DNA of 64,000 bases from Fragilaria crotonensis (GCA_022925895.1 JAKSYS010000191.1:27642-91641); one strand, 5' to 3'; positions 45,113 through 57,770 are shown, counted from the stretch's first letter. Program-made: numbers and translations. Notes: generated by a model not told the origin, from the sequence alone.

Positions 45113-46478
45113 GGTCGATTCGAATAATTCTTGTTCGCGGCGTAAGAGCGATCTTATCAAGGTATTTTGTCAAACTGTTCGTCACAGTTTGAGTAAAGCC
45201 GGTCGTTCGTCGCGATCGTGTAAGCGCAGCAGAGCAGCAGCAGGACAGCAGCTATCAGCAGCAAACGAAATCAAAACACGATAGCGAGGGTTGTACGACG
45301 TACGTACGACATGGCAACAACCGGCAACCATGCGGTGGTCAATCGTCAGCGATTGCCGTTTCTTTGTCATGTCTGTACTTACAACCACCGTAGAGCGTAG
45401 AGTATCGGTACAATTGGCTAGTAGTACCGTAACCGTGGCGAAACATGCACACTGTTGTCGAGAGTTGTGCGAGTGAGATCTACAACTACCGGTAGTACCT
45501 GGTACCTGGTACAAGTACCGGTAGTCGTATGCGTGACTTCATAGCATTTCGGGCAGACAGTTCACAGTTCACAGTTCACAGTGATCGTGGCACCGAGCAC
45601 AAAGGCTCATCACCACATCACGAATACTGTGGAGGAGAATCACACGTACTGTAGAGAGTGACCTCTGTGCCCGAGTGTTTTCTCGGCGTGTGTGCTACTG
45701 GGTACTACCCGGTAGTACCATGTACTTGTACTGGAACACTTCCGGTAGTGACACGAGTTCTCGGAGCGGAGTACAGACTGCACTGAGTCCTGTGTCTTTT
45801 GTCGGCTTACCACTTACCAGTACAAGTAATTGCAACCGGTAACCTGCAGCGGTATCGTAGTACCGGAGTATGACGCTTAGTATTGTACTGTAGTAGCTGG
45901 AATCTGACGTTAGGCCAGGCCTATGTAGTACATAGATCTATACGCGGAGTAGAATGCCAATACAGTACAAAAATTCGGAGAATGCCTTTCCCACGGCATT
46001 TACATACGGCCGGAATACGTTCCGAGAACATCTGGTTTGACGTCACGACCTCACGACACCACTGGATCTTATGACTTCAAGAAAGAGAGAGGCGACAAAA
46101 ACACTGTAGACAAGACTTCGTTTACATGGCCTGTCTGGGGCATGCACATGCAGTTCCCAAACTCTTTTCACCCTAATAGAGACACCCTACTTGACCCCCA
46201 CCGGTAGGCACCTGGACCCGGACACAGTCCATCGGATCGCGTTGGGCACGGCTTCAAGCGAACCCGTTCAATCCTTGCAACATAGATAGGTGTCAAGAGA
46301 AGGGAGCACTTCATTTCTTTCATCTACCGGCCGCGTCGGATTGTGCTGTCGACCGTATAGAGTCACTTTGTTTAGGTGCCTCAGGGTGGGATACCGACAT
46401 TGGGATCTAGGGTATAGAGTCTAGAGTACCGGTATCATAAGAAAGTCTGCGTCTGTGGGTGGAAGTCATACCATTATC
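45113..46478. promoter_or_regulatory. Divergent intergenic region Kelch-BTB / aureochrome
   Basis: A 1.4-kb region between two outward-facing starts. From about 45480 to 45900 it is dense in TACCGGTA, GGTACCTGGTACCTGGTACA and related GTAC palindromes. TTCACAG is repeated three times at about 45560-45580. No TATA box or defined light-responsive element can be claimed. Confidence 0.4.
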
Positions 46479-48254
46479 ATGGCGAATCGTAAGTTGTTGC
46501 CGATTGAACAGGTCGTCGGCAGGACCTCCATTACCCATTACATGTCTAATCTCGTCCGTTTCCGACGCTAACAGAGCATCGCAATGGCGTCCAACAGCCT
46601 TTGTTCGCTCCCGTATCCCAGCAGGGAGGACATGTAAGTAGTTGAACGTTCATAGACGTGCCGCCTTGGTTCGACTGACACCTACCTGTTCTTTGAAATA
46701 ACAACGACAACACCAACAATAGTTGCTGGGAGACGACATTGATTTGAACGAGATTTTTGCCGACTATTTCATCAACGAATTTGAGGACCCCCTGAACGCG
46801 TACACAAATTCCATGGCCAACTACAATGGGGCTGCTGCGGCTGTGGCCTTGGCACAAAAGCAGCAACAAGTAGATATGAAAATGGAGATGAATGCAACAC
46901 AAGGAGGGATGCAAATGCAACAACCTATTTTTTCATCCTTGCCCACGGGCGGTATCAAGACTGCCTTTCACAAAGCATCGGAAGCTCCTCCCCCGCAACA
47001 ACACCCTTATCAGATGCTGCAACAATCGCAGCTTCAACAACAAGCCACCAGTACCGTGCCAGCTGCGAAGAAACTGAAAGCGGATGGTCAACTTTTTAGC
47101 GGCGGGGGAGTAGTCACTGCTTACCATCAGTCAGTGATCCCTAAGCCGCAAGCGGGAGCTCCGATTATTGGGAGAGGAGCCATCTCGGGTAGATTGGGCT
47201 TCTCAGTGGTGGGCGGTCAGCTCGCCGTGCCCAACCAACAGCAGCATTCTGCGATGGCCCCGGCTCCTGCAAACAACGCACAACCACCTGCACCACCACA
47301 ACAGACCAGTGGTGGTGTTCCTCTTCCCGTGGGTGTTGGCATTCGACTGGGAGGTGTCGGTGGAGTCGCACCTGCCATGGCTCAATCGGGTGTTCGCGGA
47401 GGGCAATATACCATGTGGAGTGGCGGATCGGCCATGGCACCTGGTGCCGGCGTCATGTCCGAGCAAGCCGTAGCACAGCGTCGTCAGCGGAACCGTGAAC
47501 ATGCGAAGCGCAGTCGCGTTCGAAAGAAGTTCATGTTGGAATCGATGCAAGAACAAGTTCGAGCTCTACAAAAGGAAAATGTTGAACTTCGAATGCTGAT
47601 TCAAGAGAAGATCCCACAGCATGCGCAAACGATAATATCAGAGTGTTGTAGTACTAACGCCCTGTTCTCGGATCCAGTGGGTCATGATGATGGCAGCGGG
47701 AAGGCAAGACCAACATCTTTGGAGAAGGCTGACTTCAATCTCATGGAGAGTTTGACTACTGGACAACAAAACTTCGTTCTTTCCGATCCTCGGCTGCCTG
47801 ATAACCCAATTGTTTACGCTAGCCCAGGATTTTACGCACTGACGGGATACACACAAGATCAAGTATTGGGCCGCAACTGTCGCTTTCTCCAGGGACCCGC
47901 AACTGATCCGCGCGCTGTTGATATCATCCGAAAGGCGGTTGCCAGCGGTTCCGATGCAACGTGTTGCGTTCTAAACTACAAGGCCGATGGAACTCCCTTT
48001 TGGAATCAATTTTTTGTTGCTGCCTTGCGTGATGCGGACAATTGCATTGTCAATTACGTAAGTTTGTATTTCGAGTTTGCAATTCCTGTTGCCTGCATCC
48101 ATAAGGATCCGTCTCTCATTTTGTTTTGCAGGTGGGGGTCCAATGCGAGGTCGAATCTGAGGGTGCAACCTCGAATCTCGAAGACAAGGTGAATTCTGTG
48201 CTTCCGCTGCAGAACAAGGATGGGGATGATGATGACGACGACGACAGTTCTTAA
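46479..48254 (+). CDS. AUREO1: Aureochrome: blue-light-regulated bZIP-LOV transcription factor
   Basis: Four exons: 46479-46488 (only 10 bp), 46575-46633, 46723-48057 and 48132-48254. Introns are 86, 89 and 74 bp with GTAAGT donors and CAG/TAG acceptors. Phases close to 508 aa. A Gln/Pro/Gly-rich activation-like N-terminus precedes a bZIP (basic region RRQRNREHAKRSRVRKK at ~273-289, then a leucine heptad) and a C-terminal LOV domain with GRNCRFLQGPATDPRAVD. The flavin-adduct cysteine is Cys409, and NCRFLQ with glutamine is intact. The last exon encodes VGVQCEVE, then an acidic tail (GDDDDDDDSS). In the family, blue light frees or dimerises the bZIP for DNA binding. Because NCRFLQ is intact, it is an AUREO1-type photoreceptor rather than the non-flavin AUREO2 type; which of 1a/1b/1c is not decidable here. 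Confidence 0.93.
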
Positions 48255-48630
48255 CATGGCTGTACCTGAATCCTGAAAATCTTCAGTTCGTTCATTAAAC
48301 AAGACGACGACCTTGAAAGCGATCCTGTATGGTCATTGAATGTTTAGTTGCCCTATTATGACTTTTTGTATGACTAGTGTCTACCTGCTGTCGCGATTTC
48401 ATCGTTGGTGTGGGGGTGCAATGCAATCCAACGTCATGGCGCGTCCGCCTCAATGATTCTCGGATGCAGAGACTGCCCCCACCATGAATATGAAGGCATG
48501 AAACAAGGTCGCACATACACCAAAAAGTACTAGAAAATCAACGTTTAATCGAAACATGTGAAGGCATCTGCAGCTATTTTGAACGAAAAAGCGGATCCAG
48601 TTCGAAAGATAACGGCAGGGCATGAGATGT
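48255..48630. other. Convergent intergenic region aureochrome / NOG1
   Basis: 376 bp between two stop codons; presumably both 3' UTRs. No ORF or repeat of note. Confidence 0.4.
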
Positions 48631-50787
48631 TTATCGGCAATAATGAGTACCATTTCTCTTCTTTCCGGTGTTCATCCATTTTATGAGATGCACTGCCTTC
48701 CGCTGATCTCCTTCGCCACTTCCATGATACCTACTCCATCCCTCCTGGCCTTCACGTGCCATGTGCTTTGTCAACTTGAGCGCCTCGCCATCCTTAAGAC
48801 CCATTTGCGATGGTTCACGTGGGCGAGAATGACTCCTTGCCCGACTCTCAGATTCCTTTCTCTCTTCAGCCTTGGCCTTCTTCGCCTTCTTGCTCAAGCC
48901 CGCGTCTTCCATTTCCAAGTCAGGAGATGCCTCTCTCTTGCGGCTAAGTGATCGCTCACGTTTGCGGCCCCGCTCCACAGAACGACCGCGTTCCAACATT
49001 TTGGTGGTGTCGACTCCGAAAGAGTCCATCTTTTTCTTGATCTCGTCTGCATCGAGAGGTCCAGGAGTGTGCTTGTCCTTCATCCGGTTGCGCGCAGCTC
49101 TTGGTAAAATTGACTTATTGCCGGTATTGTTCATTCGCGAGTCCTTGCGAACAATCTTCTTACGCTCGCGAATGGCCATGACAGCCGCTTCTTCCTCGGA
49201 ATCCAGATCAGACTCAGGTTCCTCTCCCATTGCAGACGCTTCCAATTCTGCAATGAGCTGGTCTTCCTCGTTCTCGAGAGCCAAAAGCTTGGCCTCGATA
49301 TCAGGATCAATGTAGTCAGAAATGTTCTTTCCATCAATGATTTCTGGAATAGCGTCAAATCGCCACTCGTCATCCTTTGAGATCATATTGTGCACGGTAG
49401 TCCGGAGCCCAAACTCCTGGACCGCCATTCTCCCACATGAGATCACGCGCCGTCTTCTTGGCGTTCATATCCACATCCCTATCAGCATCCTTAATGGTTG
49501 GAGCATAGCCAACTGTGGACGTGCGCTTCTGTTCGTGTCCCGGACGCACTTCCACGTCCTTGACTGATTCTGGGATAAACACATCACGCTCCACATTGTC
49601 GCGCGCTTGCGGCTGAAACACTTGCAAGCGATTCATGACGCCGTCCACCTTGTTGCCGGCCACGCGAGAATCGACGCGAGAGGCCAACAACTTGTCGCAC
49701 GCCAAATTCTTCACTTCCGAGACACCGTGTTCTGAAAGGTTGGACATGGTCATGAGAGTGCAGTTCGATGACTCGGACAAGGCATTCACCATGTCCTTCT
49801 TTTCCTTGGCAAGGGTCTCCCAGGGCTGAATGTCAACCTTGTTGACAACAATAATGAGTTGCTTGTTGGCAAAGAGCGGCTGGATACTACGGAAGAGGGA
49901 GCACTGTTGTTCAATGGTGTATCCACATTGTTCAGAAATGTCAACAAAGTACAAGACGCTACAGGTCAAGTGGGCCAAGGCTGTAATGGCTTGCATTTCA
50001 ATTGTGTTGCGCTCCTCAAGAGGATGATCCAAGATTCCTGGAGTATCAATAACTTGCCAACGCAAGTACCTGTAATCACAGTGTCCAACAAACAAAGACT
50101 TGGTGGTAAACGCATACGGCTGAACGTCCACGTTGGCGCGAGTAATTTTGTTCATAAAACTGGATTTCCCAACATTGGGCAAGCCGCACATGAGAAGAGT
50201 GCGAGTGTTGGGATCGAGGGCCGGAAGACGGGACATGTGCTTGCGAACTTCCTCGAGGTAGGCCAAGGAGGCCTTTTGGCGCTTCAAAACGGTGCACATA
50301 CGACCTAGTGCAGCGCGCTTCAAGCATTTGCAACGGTAGAGGGAGTCACCGTATTTTACCATGCGGATCATGTCACGGGCAATGGCATCCACCAGGGAAC
50401 GAGCAGTGTTGATTTGACCCAATGCCAACTTGTAGTGGTCACGGTCGTAGAGGGTGTTACACAAGTCAGCATAGAAGGGGTGAATGTCATTGAGGCGAGG
50501 GAAATCCGTCAATATGTGTGTCAAACGCTCCGAAATAGTTTGCTGTGTAAACTTAATCTTGCGCATGCTGAAGGAGACGAAAGAGTAGAAAGAGATAAGC
50601 CTCCTGCGCAAACTTGATGATTGGGGCGTTGGTATCGCGGCACTTACTAGAATGATCGAATGCGGTTAATTTTGTAGCCAGGGTGAACAACGGTCGGGGT
50701 TTTTCTTTGCGTCCTCATGAGGACGATGTCGACAAGCTCTGTTGCCGACGGCACAGCGTGCATCTTCTTAAAATTGTAGACTGGCAT
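48631..50787 (-). CDS. NOG1: NOG1 nucleolar GTPase (60S ribosome biogenesis), frame break near 49376
   Basis: Exons are 50787-50648 and 50567-48631, with an 80-bp phase-2 intron (GTAAGT..CTTCAG), about 691 aa. The N-terminus reads [20 protein letters not shown], then [20 protein letters not shown] and [12 protein letters not shown], as in all NOG1 proteins. GTPase motifs are G1 [10 protein letters not shown]3 DTPG ([13 protein letters not shown]) and G4 NKVD, plus [13 protein letters not shown]. The C-terminal half is charged and Lys/Arg-rich ([13 protein letters not shown]), typical of nucleolar tails. The two frames meet within [25 protein letters not shown] carries one base too many. NOG1 is essential in yeast, so a real knock-out is unlikely. 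It converges on the aureochrome gene. Confidence 0.92.
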
Positions 50788-52250
50788 GATGTTATCTCTT
50801 TATCCTGTCTTTCAGAATGGCAGTCGAAGTCGATCGTTATCTAGAGCACACTATTCAATCCAAACAATGTTTGCGAGATCGAACAGGTCGGTTCGAAGAT
50901 GGTCAGCCAGATTGTGTCTGTAGTGTTGGGCTGGACTGGGTCTGTCCTGAACTGGAGGTGGGGATGAGAAAGTTGGTGGTCACAGTAACAGGTCGCCTGT
51001 CCGGTTGTTCCACCTGTGAATTTGTTTGTCTGGCAATTGACTATGTATGATGTCTATTTCGCTCACATCTGAGACGCACCGTCAAGAAAATTGAGTCACG
51101 TGCTGGAGACGAGCCAGCCAGAAACCAGAACCCAAACCGGAATCCAGTCGTGATTCATGATCAGTTCAATTAAACATGTTCTAAGTTGCAAAACCTCGTC
51201 CCTCAGTGATCCCATCGTAATGGCTTTTGAATAAGTTCATCAGGATGATGAGTGCAGCGTTCATAGTTATTTTCCTTTTCCAGCTCTATTCCTAACAGTG
51301 TTGTCACAAGGAAGACGCGAAAGAAACCTGCGCCAGTGCTGACGAGACCTTGCAATGTTCGAATTCATACTCTTCTGCACTCAGCATTGAAAGTGGGTGA
51401 CCTTGCTCCCCTGGGTGAGAACGCCTACCCTTCTCTTAGTGACACCCACATGTTGTTAAGTCTTGCAGCAACTCGTTGGCAACGCGTTGATGCCAGTATA
51501 AGGAGACCAAGGCGAAATAATTTTTCGAGCAGCTTGTCATTGTCATGACAAACAGTCTCTCCTATCATTTCATTTTCTGAATTCACGGCAGATGCTACGA
51601 TCAACAGGCATGCCAATCGATTCGAAGCAGACCAAATCAAGCAAGTTGTTGCTCCCAGAGGTTGTCCCTCGGAGCCAGACTTTGTGTACAGCTAATAAAT
51701 TGTGACTGCCCGGTGGTGCTTCAAATGCCCAAGACTCGGAGCACGTCGCCCCGAACGTGACTTGAGTATACGATATGAAAGGGATGCCACACTATTTGGA
51801 CAACATCGTCCTTCCCTCTCGTAAGCATCCAAAATTGACGGAGTTATCTCTACCTTGAAAGGTCTTCTGCAGAGACTTCCCATGTTACTTCTACGTGAAG
51901 GCGTGAACGCGGCAGAATGTGCCCGGTATTTTGACATTTCATTGAAGGGTCAGGCCGATCTCAAGTGTCTGGGTTGTTCGGATGATGCCGAACGATTCCT
52001 CAGCGTTTAGTCGATCGGTCAGGCTCCGTGGATACCTGCGTCTATCCACAGTAAGACGACAATGCTACTGTACCAAACAAATAATTTGTCTTTTTAAACT
52101 GATTTATCGGGATATTATATTGCAGCCCAAAAACGAAGCATCGAAATTTGAGAACCAACTCCATCGCATAGCAAAAATCGCGCTGTTTGACGAGGATGTC
52201 ATCGTCCCGCGTTTCAAATTTGCCAAGCGCAAGCGGATCACATTGTGGTG
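50788..52250. other. Intergenic, no gene recognised
   Basis: About 1.5 kb. Small frames at 50817-51050, 51336-51548 and 51982-52401 have no recognisable family features, and the last overlaps the LRR gene antisense. It should contain the NOG1 promoter and the 3' flank of the LRR gene. Confidence 0.4.
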
Positions 52251-55047
52251 CTACATCATGTCAAGGACGATCATTTCAGCGTCGCTGGCCAATACTCCGG
52301 ACAGATGTGTGGCGTTCAGCGTGACGGAAAAGATGTCTCCCCTTAACAGCGCACACTCCACGAAATACAACTGGCGCATCAATGTCAAGGCTTGGTCGTG
52401 ACACACGTCCAAGAGAGAATCCAATTTTTCTTGGATTCGAGGGAGGAACGAGATTCGTGTCTTGTTGCGACGCATTCGCTTAGTGCGAGGAGGCATGGAA
52501 TTGACTCCAGGCCCATCGTGAATCATTTTTGCCACTGTATCATTGACAGGAGGCGACAAAAACCGAACTTCCGGCGTATGCTTGCTGACTGCAAGGAGAG
52601 CAGCATCTCCCAGGGATCGGTACGATACTTTCCTCTTCAACATTGGCACTCCATTCGGCGGTGAAAGAGCAGGATCACTTTGCAGGAGCACGTCATCCAT
52701 ATTCGAATCGGCCGAGAGCGAAATAGCGCTCACACCCGTTGGATCATGAGAGACATCAGGTAAACTTTGAGCAATACGCGAACGACTCTCGTGTCTTGGT
52801 GGTAAACTACCACCAATTTCTTTGACAACTGGAGTGAAGTAGTGCTGATGCAGTCGCCATAAATCAGCGGGATCAAAAGGGACCTTGGCCAGTTCATTTA
52901 AATGTTGTATGCTTTGACACAACCAATCGACGATCTGTTTCTTGCGGGCAGGATCGGGGATGTTTACCACGGCCGATTCCACAGGAGTCGCCACGAACGA
53001 TTTCGCAGGCCCCTTCGGTAGACCCTCCAACGCGTACCCATTTTTGAGCCCATTTTGTTCAAAAGGTATTCCATTCTCCTCCACAGACGCCCCGCTCTCG
53101 CCATGAAGCTCGTGTCCTAGCGTATGCTCAATAATCGTGGTTGAGGCTGTAGCCTCAACAATTATGGCGTCTTCCGCCAAGGGGGAATCGAAGGCCCCGT
53201 GACAATTATGCGGTCGCATAAAGACGCTTTCTCCGTAGTCACCCAATGATAAAAATGCACGCTTGGCCACTTCCACTACCGTCGACGCATCAAGTGGTCC
53301 GATCAGTTTTGGATCGCCTCCATTCGGCAAAAAATGGAGCGGGTCAACAGCTTCTTCGTCCAACTCGCTCTGGCTCGATTGTTCCCACATGAGGTGCATG
53401 AAGTTCAGTACTTGCTCGTTCGTCCATTGTTCCAATGCGCTTGGCAGTCCGATCGAGACGATGACCGCTATGTCGTTAATTTAAACGAGAGGGAGGTGCA
53501 AGGTAAGCCACACAAGAATTGTCAGGGGACAAACCCAACTCGTAAATCAAACGTTCGACTTACGTCCTATTCGAAAACCAGTCAACTTCCGCAACATGAT
53601 CCCACTATTAGACACGACACCAGCAATGATATGTCGTTGCCCGTCCCGTTCAATCATGCAATGGTCCAAAAAGAGCGATGTAAGGGAACGATTGTATGCC
53701 AATGCATAGGCGACTGCCTTGGCAGCACTCGTATCAATCGGATTGCCAGATACCGAAAGCGATACCAAATGCTGGGTTTCGGCGACTACCTTCATGAGGG
53801 TTCGCATCCCTGAGGATGGAATTGAATTAAATCCCACGTCAAGGACTTGCAGTGTCTTAATGTGAGGCAAGATGTTGGCCAGCTGGTGACCACCACGCTC
53901 CCCGATGTGATTATTATCCAACAGGAGTTCTCGCAACGTCCGTGATCCCCAGAGAGCATTGGTGAGCGCATCAAGGCCTTGACAGGTGATGTTATTGAAT
54001 GACAGCTGCAGTGCTTCCAAAGGCAGCCGATCTCGGTTCTCCTTTATGCTCTCTGCCAAGGTTGCGACGTCCTCATCATTGATGTTGCAATTGGCCAGGG
54101 AAATGACCTTGAGCGACGATGAGTGCTGAAGGAGCCTAGCGACCGACTGACATCCGCCGGATCCGCTAAATGTGCCGCCTAAAAACAATTCGCAAATCCC
54201 TTCATGATCCATCATCGCGGATGTAATGGCTGCAACCCCATCTGGTCCCAAACTATTCCCAGTTAAGTGTAATTTTTTCAACCCACAATAACGTATCGCA
54301 TCTGCAAGGGCCATCGCCCCTTGATGCGAAATCAAATTTCCAGCCAGATAAAGAGTCGACAAGGATGAGGTGGATGACGATGTGGACGATTGCCACACGA
54401 GAGCTTCTGCCAATGCAGCGCATCCTTCGTCTCCAATGTGGTTGAATCCCAAGTCAAGCGAAGACAACACTCTATGCATCGCTACGCCATTGGCTAGTAG
54501 GGATACGCCTTCGTCGCCCAACTGGTTGTATCCCAGTTTGAGGACCGACAAATTCGCATTCTGTAGCAGCGCCAGTTTCACCAATTTAGCGTCAGATGGT
54601 CGCAAACCTCGCTGAGACAAGTCAATCTATTGATAATTCGCAGTTAGTATTCGCATCACTTCCGTGACAAAATGCGCTATTGCAGCCAACACTGTTACAA
54701 ACACACGGTCCCTGACGTACCTTGACGAGCGACCGTCTCATAAGTGCATCGTAAAGTCGTTTCAAGACACTTTCCCGAGTCGGCCGAGAGTGAAGTTGGT
54801 CATCGCGGCCGCAATCTGGTAAGTTTTCCACTTTGACTTGCCGTTCCCTACAAAGATTGCCGCTGCTGGCCTCCAAGTGCAACGGAAGGGTGACCCGCGT
54901 ACATGAATCGAAAGGTTCTGCCTTCTCGTCGACAATTGTGTCAATCATACCGTTGCTGTTGCTGCTTCCATTGTGACCGAAACCATTGTTAACCGCCGCC
55001 ATAATTGTTGCTTCTTCCAGTAGACTGTCAAAATAAGCCTTCACCAT
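52251..55047 (-). CDS. Leucine-rich-repeat protein of the RNI-like (RanGAP/NLRC3-type) class
   Basis: Three exons: 55047-54721, 54626-53564 and 53467-52251. Introns are 94 and 96 bp (GTACGT..ATCAATAG; GTAAGT..GACATAG). Phases close to 868 aa. Exon 2 encodes about ten 28-residue LRRs of the RNI class (LSSLDLGFNHIGDEGCAAL, LEALQLSFNNITCQGLDAL, LRELLLDNNHIGERGGHQL). Exon 3 adds a predicted helical and disordered region with several Ser/Pro stretches and the basic patch PPRTKRMRRNKTRISF. There is no kinase, NACHT, TIR or membrane segment. Likely a scaffold; the partner is unknown. Exon 3 lacks its own ATG and reads smoothly from the LRR block (GFRIG/PVIVSIGLPSALEQW), which supports joining them as one gene. 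Confidence 0.75.
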
Positions 55048-56002
55048 GGAGGAATCCTGTGGTTTATCAGGTCGTGTGGTTACGGTGGAGTAATAGTGTC
55101 CGCAGTTCCGGGCTCGTCCAAATGTGATATCCTTTCTCGTTGAACACGTTAAACGAGAACCTTGGCTTTTGTGCAAATGAGCACAGCGCTGCCGTGTATG
55201 GAGCCAAGAGTCAATCGAAAAGTCGAAAGCAATTCAATACCCGGGCCGGCGTACGATGGAGCCAAACCTCTCGTGAGAGGTTAAAAAATTCGATTCTGGC
55301 GGCCCTTCCCTTTGTTTGGTTCACGTCCATGTATATCTGCTACGGTAGGAAATCGGGTGCTGGAATCCAATCATGTTGCAATCCCATCTGCAGCACTGCA
55401 ACTTTTGCGTCACCCGGTATTGGGCATTGCCGCAATATCGGGTGGATGCGACATGTCGACACGTTCAAACTTCATTCACCAGAGGTCATGCAGAAAGAAT
55501 ACTCGTAACACATAAAACCTTCTACTTAATGCTCTAAGTTCTTGTTCTACCAACAGCTACTCGTAGTACTCGTACTTGTAGTTGTCCTTTGTACTCTTAA
55601 TCCAGTACAAATACTTGTTTCGAAAGACGCCGAAGACAGGACGACCGCCTCAGCAATGATAGATTTATTTAGCTTAGGGTTGTAAATAGAGTTCTGTACA
55701 GTACCGGTCCCGTCGATATTCATTCTTTATCGCAAAACGTCTTCTACAAGACTACCGGTAGCTGGAAAATTCCGCCATGCGCAAAGGAAGCCCTGTGCAG
55801 TTCGACAACAAGGTTTCTTCGGTGTACAGATACACTGTACGTAGAGCGGTAGACAATTTACTACAGTACGGAGTATTCTACACAACTACACCACAATTCT
55901 ACTACGGTATTGTACCGGTACTCAGAGTGCAATTTTGCTGTGACCTACACCTGGAGGATTCGAGTAGTACAGTACTGTAGTTCTCCGGTGTGTACCAGCG
56001 AG
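55048..56002. other. Intergenic, GTAC-rich toward its right end
   Basis: A 122-codon frame at 55140-55508 is open but unconvincing. From 55560 to 55980 the DNA is rich in AGTACTCGTACTTGTA and TACCGGTA-type words. It holds the LRR-gene promoter. Confidence 0.4.
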
Positions 56003-56739
56003 TACTGACCAGGCTTTGGAAAAAATATACTGGTACATAAGTATACTGGATACTGCAGTATACCATACCAGTATACTTGTGCTCCATGGCAGTAAGTAAT
56101 ATGTACTGCAGCTCTCGCGCAGTAAGTAAAAAAATATACTGCAGCTCCAGAGCAGTAGAACCATACTGCAGCTCCACAAAAAACCATACTCCAGCTCTGA
56201 AAACGATACTGCAGTATTTGCAGTACTTTGAAATACTGGGAATATCGTGCGAGAACTGACTTGTACAAGAATGATCAATCATGTAAATTTGTAACTATTT
56301 GTGTGATTTTAAGTTACATTCTTATCCATCAATCTGTACACTCCGAGGACGTCACATGTTTTCCCAATAAATCATTGCATATATATATGCTTATTATATC
56401 TCTCAGTCCCACTATGACATACAGTACACAGTACAACACAAATTCTACTTGCACTTTGCTTCAATTGCCACTTTTGCGACTTCGCCACTACAGGTAGCGT
56501 CGTACCAACAGTCGCTACTGTGCTACTGGTTACTGTTGTGCAGTATCAGTAAATACTGCAGCTCCCGTGGCAGTATCAGTATTTGCAGCATCGGTGGGAT
56601 GATACTGCAGTATATACTGCAGCTCTTAGATATACTGCAGTACGTACTGCAGCTCCACTGCAGTAGCAGTATACGTACTGGTACGACGTGGGAGGTCGAT
56701 ACCAGTATGCAGTATTATTTTTCCAAAGCCTGGTACTGA
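56003..56739. mobile_element. MITE-like element with CCAGGCTTTGG termini and 6-bp target duplication TACTGA
   Basis: The left end CCAGGCTTTGGAAAAA (from 56009) mirrors the right end TTTTTCCAAAGCCTGG (to 56733). TACTGA flanks both sides (56003-56008 and 56734-56739). The element itself is 725 bp. Its interior is dominated by TACTGCAGCTC/GAGCTGCAGTA words in both orientations (about 56050-56220 and 56530-56680), giving long potential stems. The middle (56270-56500) is unique AT-rich sequence. No transposase frame. Confidence 0.8.
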
Positions 56740-56863
56740 CTACTGACTGACTTCCGTTAATGATACTGTAGTTACATATACGAGTAGGGGCTACGAGTAT
56801 GTAGTACCTGCTACTAGAGCATTTCTCCAAGTAGACCTGCAGGGTTGCAGGTACTTGTACCTT

Positions 56864-57494
56864 GTACCTGGGACATCCGGAATTCCTTCTTATTCTGTTA
56901 GTGGGTTACACAGATATACGTAGATTAAAATCTGAAAAATTTCATCAATATACAAAACTGAATATGTTCATTGTGATGTCGGAAGAGTATTGGCTAGCGT
57001 GCGAGCCAGCGTGGCATCGTGGCGAACTTATTTACGAGAAGAAATCTAATCGTGAACTTATTCACGAGAAGAAATCTTCTCGTGAACTTATTTACGAGAA
57101 GAATTCTTCTCATGAACTTATACATAAGAAGAAATCTTCTTATGAACTTATTTAAGAGAAGATTTCATCCTTTCAATACACTTTCTCGTAGAAGTCTAAC
57201 TTAAAAACGAGAAGGTATCTAATCGTGAACTTATTTACTAGAAGAAATCTTCTCATCACCTTATTTAAGAGAAGAAATCTTCTCATCAACTTATTCATGA
57301 GAAGGTTTCTAATCGTGGACTTATTTACGAGAAGAAATAACCTCCGAGCCTGCCAAGCCCCCATATGCATTCATGACGCCAGCCAGTATCCATTGACGTT
57401 ATTTATTAAGCGGTCGTGTGTCACGTGACTCGATTTGGCAGCCCTAAAAAACTCGAGTGAGGTTCAAGAAGGAATTCCGGATGTCCCTGGTACT
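56864..57494. mobile_element. TIR element with GGGACATCCGGAATTCC ends and internal ~30-bp hairpin repeats
   Basis: The left end (56870-56893: GGGACATCCGGAATTCCTTC then TT) is matched by the reverse complement at 57464-57487 without mismatch in that core. Outside it, GTACC(T/A) and its complement continue the symmetry. Inside, from 57024 to 57340, repeats of AACTTATTTACGAGAAGAAA followed by TCTTCTCGTG form tandem units. Each unit contains the self-complementary CGAGAAGAAATCTTCTCG-type hairpin. No ORF of interest. Confidence 0.75.
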
Positions 57495-57770
57495 GTAGCA
57501 TGTTCTTTGGTAGGGAGTATTCTGGATACCGGTAATACGCTGAGTACAGTCCAAGCATATGTACAAGTACCGGCCTACCCTCTACTGGTAGAAAGCGTTG
57601 ATTCCATCGTACTGGAGTACACATCATTTATCGTACCGGTACATCGTCGATTCAACCGACAAGAAGGTCTACTCGGAGCTCGGAGGGTCGCAGGAGATAG
57701 GATTCATTTATGTATTGCAATCAATGGGAGCGTGACTGTCATCACTGTGGTTTCCTAACTCACGCCTATC

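Noticed and set aside
55140-55508. 122-codon plus-strand ORF upstream of the LRR gene
   Set aside because: Lies over the expected promoter/5' UTR, no family resemblance, irregular cysteine content; most likely chance.
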